A DNA stretch of 64,000 nt from NCBI GenBank assembly GCA_036310845.1, contig JAXJRB010000127.1, forward strand, positions 1 through 64,000, given 5' to 3'. The notes under the pieces were generated by a model. It searched no databases, was not told the origin of the DNA, and saw nothing but the letters and a program-made list of their open reading frames with translations. This document shows positions 28,421 through 37,327 of this stretch, piece by piece. The DNA is from COE1 sp036310845. GTDB lineage: Bacteria; Bacillota; Clostridia; Lachnospirales; Lachnospiraceae. The position numbers and the translations under genes are program-made. Every line of letters begins with the position of its first letter. Positions within the stretch are counted from its first letter, which is position 1.

Positions 28421-29212
28421 TTAAATTATCGCCTTCTTCGGACACTTCTCTTTACAAGCACCACATCCGGTACACTTGCTCTGGTCTATATGAGCAAGGA
28501 AATCGGTTACTGTAATCGCTTCATTCGGACATGTCTTAACACATAATCCACAACCAATACATGCTGACTTACAAGCCTTCATAGCAACCGGTCCCTTATC
28601 CTTAGAGCTACAAGCAACTACTGCTTTCGCATCATAAGGAATAAGCTCAATCAGATTCTTTGGACAAGCTGCAACACATTTACTACAAGCCTTACACTTA
28701 TCTTTATCTACCACTGCGATACCATCCTGAATAGAGATTGCTCCAAAAGGACAAGCCTTTACGCAGTTTCCAAATCCAAGACAACCATGGTTGCATGACT
28801 TTGCTCCACCATCCGGAACAAACTTCACCATTGCACAATCCTGTACACCGGAATATTCATAATTCTGTGTTGTCTTTTCACATGTTCCTGCACACTTTAC
28901 GAATGCTGTCATACGAACAGACTCACCTGCTTCAACGCCCATAATTTCTGCAATCTGCTTACCAACTGCTTCGCCACCAACCGGACAAGCATTTACCGCT
29001 GCTTCTCCTTTTGCTATTGCTGCAGCAAGACCGGAACATCCCGGATACCCACAGCCACCACAGTTATTTCCCGGTAAGACCCCTAAAACAGCCTCTTCCT
29101 TCTCATCTACTTCTACCTTAAACAGGATTCCTGCAACGCCCAGGAAAAGACCAAGAAACAGACCAACACCGCCAACAACTGCTACTGCAATTAAGATAGC
29201 TGTAATATTCAT
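28421..29212 (-). CDS. rnfB: Rnf complex subunit B (Fe-S protein)
   Basis: This 263-residue subunit carries electrons within the ferredoxin:NAD+ oxidoreductase. It has an N-terminal membrane helix (about 5-27), an Fe-S domain with NNCGGCGYPGC, and C-terminal ferredoxin repeats. Four CxxCxxC-type clusters are visible (CNHGCLGFGNCVKACP, CKACSKCVAACP, CIGCGLCVKTCP, CTGCGACKEKCP). It is the last gene of rnfCDGEAB and is separated from rnfA by 92 bases that fold into two hairpins. Confidence 0.96.
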   Translation of the reverse strand: MNITAILIAVAVVGGVGLFLGLFLGVAGILFKVEVDEKEEAVLGVLPGNNCGGCGYPGCSGLAAAIAKGEAAVNACPVGGEAVGKQIAEIMGVEAGESVRMTAFVKCAGTCEKTTQNYEYSGVQDCAMVKFVPDGGAKSCNHGCLGFGNCVKACPFGAISIQDGIAVVDKDKCKACSKCVAACPKNLIELIPYDAKAVVACSSKDKGPVAMKACKSACIGCGLCVKTCPNEAITVTDFLAHIDQSKCTGCGACKEKCPKKAII

Positions 29213-29242
29213 TTCCTTTTCATTCCTTTCTACATATCAGCG

Positions 29243-29296
29243 AATTTGTGCCTTTGCACAAATTTTCCAAGCATGAAAAATTCATTTTTCATGCTT
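29243..29296 (-). repeat. Two hairpins between rnfA and rnfB
   Basis: The arms AAGCATGAAAAA/TTTTTCATGCTT (29269-29280, 29285-29296) and AATTTGTGC/GCACAAATT (29243-29251, 29256-29264) form back-to-back stems in the operon transcript. They could tune the ratio of RnfB to the membrane subunits by processing or attenuation. Confidence 0.55.
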
Positions 29297-29304
29297 TCTT
29301 TCCT

Positions 29305-29892
29305 TTATAATAATCCTGAGAATCCACAGAATGCAATTGCCATCAATCCTGCTGTAATCAGAACAATCGGCATACCCTGAAAAGATTCCGGAATATCATT
29401 ATATTCCATCTTTTCTCTAATACCTGCCAAAATAACAATAGCAATTGTGAAACCTACTGCTGTTGCAAAACCACTTACAATACTATATCCAATGCCATAG
29501 TTCTTCTGTACGTTTGTTAATGCGATACCAAGAACTGCACAGTTGGTTGTAATTAATGGAAGATATACACCAAGCGCCTGATATAAGCCCTGCATATACT
29601 TCTTTAAAAACATTTCTACAAACTGTACCAAGGCTGCTATAACCAGAATAAATACAATTGTTTGGAGATATGCGATATCCAATGGTAATAAGATAAACTT
29701 ATAGATTACTGCTGCAACAGTAGATGCCAATGTAATAACGAATACGATTGCTCCACCCATTCCGGCAGCTGTTTCAATTTTCTTCGATACACCAAGAAAC
29801 GGACATAATCCCTGAAACTGACTCAATACAATATTGCTTACCAAAGAGGAGCTTACTAATATAATCAACAAATCCTTAACAATATCAAGCAT
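29305..29892 (-). CDS. rnfA: Rnf complex subunit A
   Basis: This 195-residue membrane subunit has six predicted helices and the RnfA/NqrE signature. The segments NIVLSQFQGLCPFLGVSKK and LITTNCAVLGIAL carry the conserved Cys residues that hold a shared Fe-S cluster with RnfE in the membrane. Its start overlaps the rnfE stop by eight bases. Confidence 0.96.
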   Translation of the reverse strand: MLDIVKDLLIILVSSSLVSNIVLSQFQGLCPFLGVSKKIETAAGMGGAIVFVITLASTVAAVIYKFILLPLDIAYLQTIVFILVIAALVQFVEMFLKKYMQGLYQALGVYLPLITTNCAVLGIALTNVQKNYGIGYSIVSGFATAVGFTIAIVILAGIREKMEYNDIPESFQGMPIVLITAGLMAIAFCGFSGLL

Positions 29893-30676
29893 CTTTGTTC
29901 TCCTCCTTTACTTCTTCTTTCTTTTCTCCTGCCTGTGTATCATAGAATTTATGAGAACAGCCGCTGTCTCCACAGCTTGCACAGTCAAAATTACAACCGG
30001 ACTGAATCTTCTCTGCATTCTTGCCCTTTTCTTCCATACTCTTCTTTACCTTATTCTGAATTGCAGTTAATAACGCAACAACAAAGAAGGCACCCGGTGC
30101 AAGTCCAAAAATTCTGATAGGTTCAAACTTTAATGCAAAGGAACCAAGCATAATCGGTTCTTCTACCGGAAGAATAGCTAATCCAAATAGTTCACCTGCA
30201 CCAAGAATTTCTCTTACTGCGCCAATCAAAGTAAGTGCTATTGCAAATCCAAGTCCCATTCCCAAACCATCAAAAATAGAAAGAATAACAGAATTCTTAG
30301 AAGCAAAAGCCTCCGCTCTACCTAAAATAATACAGTTTACAACAATTAATGGAATATAAATTCCCAATGCATCATAAAGACTTGGAATAAATCCTTCTAA
30401 CAGTAACTCTACCATCGTTACAAAAGAAGCAATAATAACGATAAATGCCGGAATTCTTACTTTATCCGGAATAATGTTTCTTAGTAATGAAATAATCATA
30501 TTACTCAAAACAAGAACTACTGTGGTTGTAAGTCCCATACCCAGTCCATTGATTGCAGATGTTGTAACCGCTAAGGTTGGACACATACCAAGCATAAGAA
30601 CTAAGGTTGGATTTTCCTTAAGTATACCATTCAAAAATATCTGAGCAGCGCTCTTTTTTTCTTTTACATTACTCAT
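29885..30676 (-). CDS. rnfE: Rnf complex subunit E with Cys-rich C-terminal tail
   Basis: This subunit of about 263 residues has the six-helix RnfE/NqrD core, with LGMCPTLAVTTSAING and LIVVNCIILGRAEAFA holding the conserved Cys residues. A tail of about 50 residues follows the last helix and contains CNFDCASCGDSGC, with Cys near 228, 232, 235 and 240. This spacing could hold an Fe-S cluster or zinc. ATG at 30676 is preferred because GGGAGG is then eight bases upstream. The gene overlaps rnfG by eight bases. Confidence 0.94.
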   Translation of the reverse strand: MSNVKEKKSAAQIFLNGILKENPTLVLMLGMCPTLAVTTSAINGLGMGLTTTVVLVLSNMIISLLRNIIPDKVRIPAFIVIIASFVTMVELLLEGFIPSLYDALGIYIPLIVVNCIILGRAEAFASKNSVILSIFDGLGMGLGFAIALTLIGAVREILGAGELFGLAILPVEEPIMLGSFALKFEPIRIFGLAPGAFFVVALLTAIQNKVKKSMEEKGKNAEKIQSGCNFDCASCGDSGCSHKFYDTQAGEKKEEVKEENKDA

Positions 30677-31283
30677 TTGCACTGCCTCCCTTCAATACCT
30701 TTTGGAAATAAATCACACCACTATTTACACCATTCACAATTGCATCTGATGTAATTGTTGCACCACTGATGGCATCAATCTCAGAGTCATTTGTTGCACC
30801 TGTCTTGCTTACTGAAAAGCTGGTTGCCTGTTTATTTACAAACTGAGGAACTACTACATCCTCTGCCTTCATACCAAGACCTGGAGTTTCTGCAATTGCA
30901 AGTAAGGAAATACCATTTAATACACCATCATTGGTAAGTCCCATCGTAAACTGAATATCTCCGCCATAGCCTTCATGACTGGAAACAGTGAGAACGTAAC
31001 CTACTGCCGTACCGGATGCATCCTTTGCAGTCATAACTTCATCAATATCAGCACCTGTAATTCCTGCTTCTGCCAAAACAGACGCTGCCGCTTCTGTTGT
31101 GAAACCTTCATATACTTCAAAGCTTGCTGCATCTGCAAATACATTCTGGCAAGCCTCTGTTTTTGCCTTTTCCTTCTGCGCTGCAATCGGTGCTTTTGTT
31201 ACATCATATACAACACCAAGGAGCAAACCTGCCACCAAAGTAATCGCGAAGAGAATCATGGCATCTTTTATTACATTTTTCAT
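30669..31283 (-). CDS. rnfG: Rnf complex subunit G (covalent FMN)
   Basis: This 204-residue subunit has one N-terminal membrane helix and an extracytoplasmic FMN-binding domain. The flavinylation motif is SGATITS in IDAISGATITSDAIVNGV; FMN is attached to the final Thr of the motif by ApbE, which is not encoded here. It relays electrons between RnfD and RnfB/E. The gene overlaps rnfD by four bases. Confidence 0.95.
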   Translation of the reverse strand: MKNVIKDAMILFAITLVAGLLLGVVYDVTKAPIAAQKEKAKTEACQNVFADAASFEVYEGFTTEAAASVLAEAGITGADIDEVMTAKDASGTAVGYVLTVSSHEGYGGDIQFTMGLTNDGVLNGISLLAIAETPGLGMKAEDVVVPQFVNKQATSFSVSKTGATNDSEIDAISGATITSDAIVNGVNSGVIYFQKVLKGGSANE

Positions 31284-32212
31284 GCTTTTTCTCCTCCTTT
31301 TCCAAATGGCTTAGGTATTGTAATCTTCTCAATTAACGGAACAAGAAGATTTCCAATAATAATTGCATAGGAAACTCCCTCTGCGGATGGTCCGAAAATA
31401 CGGAAGATTCCTGTCATAACTCCTAAAAAGATTCCAAACAAATACTGTCCATTTCTGGTAATTGGTCTTGTTACATAGTCAGTTGCCATGAAAAAAGCAC
31501 CAAGCATCAGACCACCACCTGCAAGATGTGCAGATATGTACTGTGTATCAAAACCACGTCCACCAAAAATTGTAATAAAAATCACAAAAGAAACAATATA
31601 GGAACCCGGAACCCGAAGATCAATTACGCCTAACAAAATCAGGAAACATGCACCAATTACTATCGCAATCATGCTTGTCTCACCAATTGTACCAGCTGTG
31701 CGTCCGATAATCATATCAAATACATTTACCGTTTCTCCTGACTTTAAAAGTGCCAATGGGGTTGCTCCTGTATATGCATCGCAATCAAAATTTGTCATAA
31801 TCGATGTAAAGGAAATCAGCAAGAAACATCTTCCTCCTAAAGCCGGATTCATGAAGTTCTGTCCCAAACCGCCAAATAACATTTTAACAACTAAAATAGC
31901 AAATACACCACCCATAATACCAATCCATAAAGGTGCTTTTGGTGGTAAATTCAATGCAAGTAATAAACCTGTTACTACTGCCGACAAATCACCAATGGTG
32001 ATTTTCTTCTTCATGCATTTCTCATAGATATATTCCGTTAATACAGTTGAAGCAACTGTTACAAGAACCAATAATAATGCATGTAATCCAAAATTATATA
32101 CGCCAAATCCGGTTGCAGGAAGCAAGGCAAGAACAACATATAACATAATATTTGATGTTGTTTCCTTCGACCTGATGTGCGGATTTGAAGATACTTTCAA
32201 TAATTTATCCAC
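31280..32212 (-). CDS. rnfD: Rnf complex subunit D (covalent FMN)
   Basis: This subunit of about 310 residues is a polytopic membrane protein of the NqrB/RnfD family and is thought to drive ion translocation. The covalent flavin site is in CDAYTGATPLALL. GTG at 32212 is chosen because GGAGG lies eight bases upstream and the protein then begins MDKLLKVSSNPHIR, as in homologues; a longer frame would run into rnfC. Confidence 0.94.
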   Translation of the reverse strand: MDKLLKVSSNPHIRSKETTSNIMLYVVLALLPATGFGVYNFGLHALLLVLVTVASTVLTEYIYEKCMKKKITIGDLSAVVTGLLLALNLPPKAPLWIGIMGGVFAILVVKMLFGGLGQNFMNPALGGRCFLLISFTSIMTNFDCDAYTGATPLALLKSGETVNVFDMIIGRTAGTIGETSMIAIVIGACFLILLGVIDLRVPGSYIVSFVIFITIFGGRGFDTQYISAHLAGGGLMLGAFFMATDYVTRPITRNGQYLFGIFLGVMTGIFRIFGPSAEGVSYAIIIGNLLVPLIEKITIPKPFGKGGEKA

Positions 32213-32223
32213 AGCTGTGCCTC

Positions 32224-33537
32224 CTATTTTTTCTTTTTCGCAAGTAATGTTTTTCTCATTGATTTGATAGACTGCGTAATATGTCTCTTGGCAGGACATA
32301 CAAAACTACAACAGCCACACTCTACACATTCCATTCCATGACAAGCTGCAAATGACTCTTCATCACCATGATCTGCACATACTGCAAGCTTTTTCGGAAT
32401 CAATCTGCTAGGACATACCTCTGCACATTTACCACAATTAATACATGCACTTGGTTCCATTGCCGATACTTCATCTTTTGTCAAACACAGCAATGCGGAA
32501 GCTGTCTTTGTTGTTGGTACATTCAAATCAAACAAGGCAAATCCCATCATCGGACCGCCCGACACTACCTTCTCCGGTTCTGTTTTAAATCCACCCGCTT
32601 CTTCAATCAAATCGTTATAATTCATACCGATTCTGACATAGAAATTACATGGATCATTTACTGCATCACCTGTAACGGTAACAATTCTGTTCATTAACGG
32701 TTTTCCGTTTTTTACCGCATGATAAATTGCAACAATTGTATCTACATTATCCACTACGCAGCCTGCATCTGCTGGAAGCATAGAAGAATTAATTGCTCTT
32801 CCCGTTGCCGCATAGATTAACTGTCTCTCTGCACCTTGTGGATACTTTGTTTTTAATGCCTTCACAGAAATTCGTTCTTCATCCTTTGTAAGATTTTTCA
32901 AAATTTCAATACAATCAGGCTTATTATCCTCTACCGCTAAAATACCACACGCATTATCAAACAGTTTCAAGATAATCTTGAGTCCCTCAACCAGCTTCTC
33001 CGGCTCTTCTATCATACGTCTGTAATCAGACGTCAGATACGGCTCACATTCCGCACAGTTTGCAATAACATACTCTATTTTTTTAGGTTCCTTCGGCGAT
33101 AGCTTTACATGAGTAGGAAATCCCGCTCCACCCATTCCGACAACGCCGGCATTTTTTATCAGTTCAATAATTTCCTGCTTATCAAGTGTCTCAGGGTCAT
33201 GAGGCGTATATTCCACCTCTTCAAACAATTCATCATTATCAATGATAATGGAATTTACCATATCACCGGTAACCACTCTTCTTGGCTCTATTGCCTTTAC
33301 CGTACCAGATACACTGGAATAAATTGGTGCAGACACAAACCCTCCCGCTTCTGCAATCAATTGTCCGGTAAGTACATAGTCGCCTTTTGCTACAACTGGT
33401 ACAGCTGGTGCACCAATATGCTGGCTTAGCGGGTATACCATTTCACCCTTAGGCATAATAACCCTCATAGGCTTGTCTTTTGACAGGTCTTTTCCATCAT
33501 AAGGATGAACGCCACCATGAAATGTCAATTTTGCCAT
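32224..33537 (-). CDS. rnfC: Rnf complex subunit C (NADH site)
   Basis: This soluble peripheral subunit of about 437 residues binds NADH and FMN. It has a glycine-rich GVVGMGGAGFPTHVKL flavin/nucleotide site, an SLBB domain (about 250-330), and two CxxCxxC clusters near the C terminus (CINCGKCAEVCP and CVECGCCSFVCP). ATG at 33537 follows GGAGAAG and gives the usual MAKLTFHGGVHP N terminus. It is the first gene of rnfCDGEAB, so the operon promoter lies upstream in the divergent gap. Confidence 0.96.
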   Translation of the reverse strand: MAKLTFHGGVHPYDGKDLSKDKPMRVIMPKGEMVYPLSQHIGAPAVPVVAKGDYVLTGQLIAEAGGFVSAPIYSSVSGTVKAIEPRRVVTGDMVNSIIIDNDELFEEVEYTPHDPETLDKQEIIELIKNAGVVGMGGAGFPTHVKLSPKEPKKIEYVIANCAECEPYLTSDYRRMIEEPEKLVEGLKIILKLFDNACGILAVEDNKPDCIEILKNLTKDEERISVKALKTKYPQGAERQLIYAATGRAINSSMLPADAGCVVDNVDTIVAIYHAVKNGKPLMNRIVTVTGDAVNDPCNFYVRIGMNYNDLIEEAGGFKTEPEKVVSGGPMMGFALFDLNVPTTKTASALLCLTKDEVSAMEPSACINCGKCAEVCPSRLIPKKLAVCADHGDEESFAACHGMECVECGCCSFVCPAKRHITQSIKSMRKTLLAKKKK

Positions 33538-33972
33538 TTCTTCTCCTTCTTTCCTTTTCATTTTTGTGATGACTGTTATTTCTATTGCATGAAGATACTG
33601 CATCGTTACGTACGAACAATAACTTTGTTTCACTTAATCACAACAAATTCGCCAAAAAGAATCTACAATTCACCAAATATATCATCACTATATCTAATAT
33701 ACTATTTTTTTGCTATTTTTTCTACACTAAAATCATTTTTTGTGCCCTTTCAGCCAAAAATCCATATTACATAAAATTCTTAATATTTTCTTTTCTTTCA
33801 CATTTTTTTCTTCTAGTTTTGACACATATATGTGCATGTGGTAAGGTATATTTGTTATGAAGTTCTTTGGTAACATAATAATAAAATCTATTATTATAAC
33901 ATTTTTGACTATACTATACAGAAAGGAACGTGTATCATATCTCTTTTTGCAATGTATACACAGAAATAATTT
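33538..33972. other. Divergent gap between rnfC and the YprB-like gene
   Basis: This 435-base AT-rich gap must hold the rnf promoter and the promoter of the plus-strand gene. A TTGACA at about 33820 followed by an ACACATATATGTG palindrome is the most notable feature, but no well-spaced -10 box goes with it. No small gene was supported. Confidence 0.4.
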
Positions 33973-35088
33973 ATGAAATGTATTCAAAAAAGCTTAGGAA
34001 ATCTCGTTCCTAATTATCCCATTGAAAATTTTTGCATACCTAAAAAAACACTTTTTATTGATATCGAAACTACTGGACTTTATGCCAAAAGTTCTTCTCT
34101 TTATCTGATAGGATGTGTTTACTATCACTTAGATGAAGCAAACTCTTGTTGGCATTCCATTCAATGGTTTGCCACTAATTACGAGGACGAAGAAAATATA
34201 TTGCGTAGCTTTGCTGATTTTGCGAAATCCTATCATTACCTTATTCACTTCAACGGTAATCAATTTGATATTCCTTATTTAGAGCGTAAGTTTGAGCAAT
34301 ATCATATAGATTTTAACATCCGCAGTTTTGAAGGCATTGATATTTATAGAAGAATATCTCCTTATAAAGCTTTTTTAAAATTGCCTAACTGCAAGCAAAA
34401 AACCATTGAAAGCTTTCTTTCTACAGATCGCGAGGACACTTATTCAGGTGGAGAGCTTATCGAATTCTACCATGATTATGTACTGACACATGATGAAGAA
34501 AAAGAACGTTTTTTATTACTGCATAACGAAGACGATCTTAAAGGTATGCTGGATATTGTTGCAGCACTTAATATCCCTGACCTCTTTCATACCCCTATCA
34601 AAGTGGTAAAGGTACAAGCAAATTATTACAACGACATCCATCAACAACGATATCCCGAAATCGTGATGACACTAAAGCTATCATGCACCCTACCTACAGA
34701 AATCTCGTACGGTGCAAACAACTGCTATTTTACAGGCAATAATCAAGAAGGCAAATTACGCGTTCCCATTTACGAAGAAGAACTAAAATACTTCTACTCA
34801 AATTATAAAGATTACTACTATCTTCCAAATGAAGATGTTGCTATTCATAAATCCGTTGCATCATTTGTTGACAAAGCATACCGAGAACAAGCTACAGCTT
34901 CAAACTGCTATACCAAAAAAAACTCTTCCTATCTCCCACAATGGGATGTTGTTTTTTCTCCTTTTTTCAAGCGCGATTATAAAGACAAATCTTTATTTTT
35001 TGAACTAACTGATGAGTTCAAAACCAAGCGAGAGGATTTTAACCGTTATGCACAACATGTTTTGCAGATGATGGCTTTATGTAAATAA
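33973..35088 (+). CDS. YprB-like RNase H-fold 3'-5' exonuclease
   Basis: This 371-residue protein has an N-terminal DnaQ-like/RNase H-fold nuclease domain. The DEDD acidic residues are visible in FIDIETTGL, HFNGNQFDIPYLERKF and LLLHNEDDLKGMLDI. This matches the YprB_RNaseH family, often annotated as ribonuclease H-like proteins. The C-terminal third (about 210-371) has no recognised fold. The ribosome binding site is weak. It is one of only two plus-strand genes in the window and converges with the ABC-F gene. Confidence 0.85.
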   Translation: MKCIQKSLGNLVPNYPIENFCIPKKTLFIDIETTGLYAKSSSLYLIGCVYYHLDEANSCWHSIQWFATNYEDEENILRSFADFAKSYHYLIHFNGNQFDIPYLERKFEQYHIDFNIRSFEGIDIYRRISPYKAFLKLPNCKQKTIESFLSTDREDTYSGGELIEFYHDYVLTHDEEKERFLLLHNEDDLKGMLDIVAALNIPDLFHTPIKVVKVQANYYNDIHQQRYPEIVMTLKLSCTLPTEISYGANNCYFTGNNQEGKLRVPIYEEELKYFYSNYKDYYYLPNEDVAIHKSVASFVDKAYREQATASNCYTKKNSSYLPQWDVVFSPFFKRDYKDKSLFFELTDEFKTKREDFNRYAQHVLQMMALCK

Positions 35089-35097
35089 TCTAAACAT

Positions 35098-35230
35098 TGT
35101 GTGTGCCAGCGCACACACTTTGACAAGAATTTCTGTCGAAATTCTTGTTTAACTACCACTATGTTACAGCAATTTCCTATTACTTAAAATAGTGCGTGCT
35201 AACGCACGCACTCGGGCAAGAATTTCAGTC
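35098..35230. repeat. Intergenic repeat R1, copy 4 with a partial second unit
   Basis: A GTGTGCcagcGCACAC hairpin, an AAGAATTTC/GAAATTCTT hairpin, the core TAACTACCACTATGTTACAG and CAATTTCCTATTA follow in order. Immediately after is a second hairpin (GTGCGTGCtaacGCACGCAC) and part of another AAGAATTTC arm without a core, as if a second copy was truncated. It fills the gap between convergent genes. Confidence 0.75.
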
Positions 35231-35312
35231 ATATCGGTAATGCATTTTTCAAGAGGCTTTTTATTAGCGAATTCTCGCTTAATTCGATCGTCGGATACAT
35301 CATTTACTGTTT

Positions 35313-36848
35313 TTACATTTTTTTCACACTGGTGCCTATTTTTTCTATAAATGTTTTATCGTGTTCTACCAGAAGCATAGTAGGCGAAAATTCCAATATG
35401 AGATTTTCAATCTGCATACGCGAAAAAACATCAATATAATTCAAAGGCTCATCCCATATATACAAATGTGCCTGTGTACAAAGACTTCCTGCTATCAATA
35501 TCTTTTTCTTTTGTCCCTGGCTATATTCCTCTATTCGCTTTTCAAACTGTGTTCTAGAAAAATCCAACTTACGTAACAAAGCCAAAAACAAAGTGTAATC
35601 TAACTTTTGTTCTTTTGCATATTCTTCCAATGTTCCATGTAGGTGTGATGTATCCTGTGAAATATAAGACACCTTAATGCCACTTGCAGTTTCCAGTATT
35701 CCAGCATAAGCTATCTTCTTTTTTTCATTTCCCTGTTCTGTATAATAAGCATTGGTTTCCCCTGCAAGGCTTTGTAACAGCACCTTAATAATACTTGACT
35801 TACCACAACCATTGGCCCCTTGCAATACCATACGATCTCCATTTCTTATTTCAAGGCTTATTGGTTGCAAAGTCTTAGTCTCATATTGTACCTGCAGGTC
35901 TTCCATTTTCACTAACGTATTTTTATGATGTCGTAACGGAAAAAGCTTTAAATTCTCTGCTTCCTCTATATTTTTCAATAATGCAGACTTTTCTTCTATT
36001 GCCCTGTCCTGTCTACGTTCCAGATTCTTACGTCGTTGCTGCATACGTCTTGATTTTTCTCCCACATACGCACGAGTATCTATACATTTCTCATGCTTTT
36101 CCGACTTTCTGCCAATTTTAGTTGCTTCCACATTATCTGCCCACTGACTTGCCTGCCTAGAAGCCTCCTGCAAACGTCCGATTTCTTTTTTCAGTTTTGC
36201 ATTCTCTGCCCTCTCAAAATCATCCTGTCGCTGCTTATTCTTCCACCAGGTTGTAAAATTCCCCTGGTAAACTTCTATATTTGTCTTATTAATGACTAGC
36301 ACATGGTCAATGCACTGATCAAGAAAGTCTCTGTCATGTGACACAAGAATAAAACCTTTTTTCTGCTTTAAATAGTCACAAACCACCTCTCTTGTAGGCG
36401 CATCTAAATGATTGGTCGGCTCATCTATTAACAAAAAATGCTCGTCCATTGAGAAAAGCACTGCAAGCATAACCTTCGTCTGTTCTCCATTACTTAACGT
36501 TTCAAAAGATCTGTACAATACCTCCGCATCCACCTGAAGTAATGTCAACTCTCTGCATATCTTCCACAATTCGTATTCCGGATAAATCTTATCTACAATA
36601 TCTATTGTAATGTCCGACGGATTGTCCACCGGAAATGGAAAATAGTCAAAGATTTCCTTCGTTGAAATGCTTCCCCGATACTCTTCCATTCCCATAAGCA
36701 ATCTTAAGAAAGTAGTTTTTCCTCGACCATTTCTAGCAATAAACCCTAGTTTCCAATCTGTATCAACCTGAAATGATACCTCTTCAAATATATTATCTGA
36801 ACTTCCTTCATAATAAAAAGTTAATTGATTTACACTAATTTGAGACAT
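35313..36848 (-). CDS. ABC-F protein, Lsa-like ribosomal protection family
   Basis: This protein of about 511 residues has two ABC domains and no membrane segments. Walker A motifs are ARNGRGKTT and GANGCGKSS; signatures are LSNGEQTKV and YSQGQKKKI; Walker B ends in LIDEPTNHLD and YIWDEPLNYID. A charged linker of about 90 residues (about 195-300) separates them. The sequence resembles Lsa(A), whose family removes lincosamides, streptogramin A and pleuromutilins from the ribosome. Resistance here is an inference. ATG at 36848 follows GGGAGG. The leader has a short peptide and a terminator, as in drug-induced ABC-F genes. Confidence 0.88.
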   Translation of the reverse strand: MSQISVNQLTFYYEGSSDNIFEEVSFQVDTDWKLGFIARNGRGKTTFLRLLMGMEEYRGSISTKEIFDYFPFPVDNPSDITIDIVDKIYPEYELWKICRELTLLQVDAEVLYRSFETLSNGEQTKVMLAVLFSMDEHFLLIDEPTNHLDAPTREVVCDYLKQKKGFILVSHDRDFLDQCIDHVLVINKTNIEVYQGNFTTWWKNKQRQDDFERAENAKLKKEIGRLQEASRQASQWADNVEATKIGRKSEKHEKCIDTRAYVGEKSRRMQQRRKNLERRQDRAIEEKSALLKNIEEAENLKLFPLRHHKNTLVKMEDLQVQYETKTLQPISLEIRNGDRMVLQGANGCGKSSIIKVLLQSLAGETNAYYTEQGNEKKKIAYAGILETASGIKVSYISQDTSHLHGTLEEYAKEQKLDYTLFLALLRKLDFSRTQFEKRIEEYSQGQKKKILIAGSLCTQAHLYIWDEPLNYIDVFSRMQIENLILEFSPTMLLVEHDKTFIEKIGTSVKKM

Positions 36849-36900
36849 ACTTATTCCTCCCTTATCAGCGTTATCATTGCCATTCAAAATCACAAAAAGG

Positions 36901-36935
36901 ATACAAAAAAAAGATGCAGAAAACTCTTGCATCTT
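36901..36935 (-). terminator. Intrinsic terminator inside the ABC-F leader
   Basis: The 8-bp stem AAGATGCA / TGCATCTT with a 9-base loop is followed by TTTTTT on the minus strand. It lies between the promoter and the gene it precedes, so it must be conditional. Confidence 0.8.
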
Positions 36936-37168
36936 GAATAAACCTTGTTCATAACTATGCGATACCAACACTTCAAATCTATAGTACCTATCACATTTTA
37001 TGTATTCCTATACCTGTTATTTATTCCATATAAGATGTTAGAATGATTCCTTGCCCGGCATGACAACGCAAAAAAACAATAACTGTGAAACTATTTTGTC
37101 CCTTTTAAAGCTACACAAATATTTCTTCTACAGTTACCTACGTTCCCATGTTATTCATTTAATTCCGA

Positions 37169-37189
37169 TTAGCAAGTAATATCTATCAT
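37169..37189 (-). CDS. Leader peptide MIDITC of the ABC-F attenuator
   Basis: A six-codon frame (ATG ATA GAT ATT ACT TGC TAA) starts six bases after a perfect GGAGG. It lies about 65 bases after the predicted transcription start and about 320 bases before the ABC-F start codon. Such short peptides in inducible resistance genes sense stalled ribosomes. I infer a regulatory role; no homologue is claimed. Confidence 0.65.
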   Translation of the reverse strand: MIDITC

Positions 37190-37258
37190 TCCGCACCTCC
37201 GCTTTTCTTTCGCCTTTAACGTAGCTATCCAAACTTTCCTTAGCTACAATTTGTATAT

Positions 37259-37287
37259 AGTATAAATTGTCACAATATTTTTGTCAA
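37259..37287 (-). promoter_or_regulatory. Promoter of the ABC-F gene
   Basis: TTGACA (37282-37287) and TATACT (37259-37264) are 17 bases apart on the minus strand, a near-consensus sigma-A promoter. The R2 element copy B ends 40 bases upstream. Confidence 0.8.
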
Positions 37288-37327
37288 GTCACCTGCTCTT
37301 TATTTGTACATAACTTATTGAATCTTT

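Larger units (their letters stand above)
36849..37252 (-). promoter_or_regulatory. Attenuator leader of the ABC-F gene
   Basis: The leader of about 400 bases holds a six-codon peptide near its 5' end, a GTAGCTA/TAGCTAC hairpin before it, a TAGCTTTAA segment that could pair with either arm, and a terminator 55 bases before the gene. This is the arrangement of ribosome-mediated attenuation: stalling on the peptide would change the folding and let RNA polymerase pass the terminator. Confidence 0.65.

Noticed and set aside
33733..33987. Open frame of 84 residues in the gap before the YprB-like gene
   Set aside because: It overlaps the start of the supported plus-strand gene, has no ribosome binding site and shows AT-rich, random-looking composition.
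36849..36971. In-frame extension of the ABC-F protein upstream of 36848
   Set aside because: It crosses the leader terminator, and GGGAGG points to ATG 36848. Homologues begin near there.
37169..37189. Chance occurrence of the six-codon frame
   Set aside because: I kept it as a feature. Short frames occur by chance, but the perfect GGAGG at six bases, the promoter just upstream and the terminator downstream argue for function.
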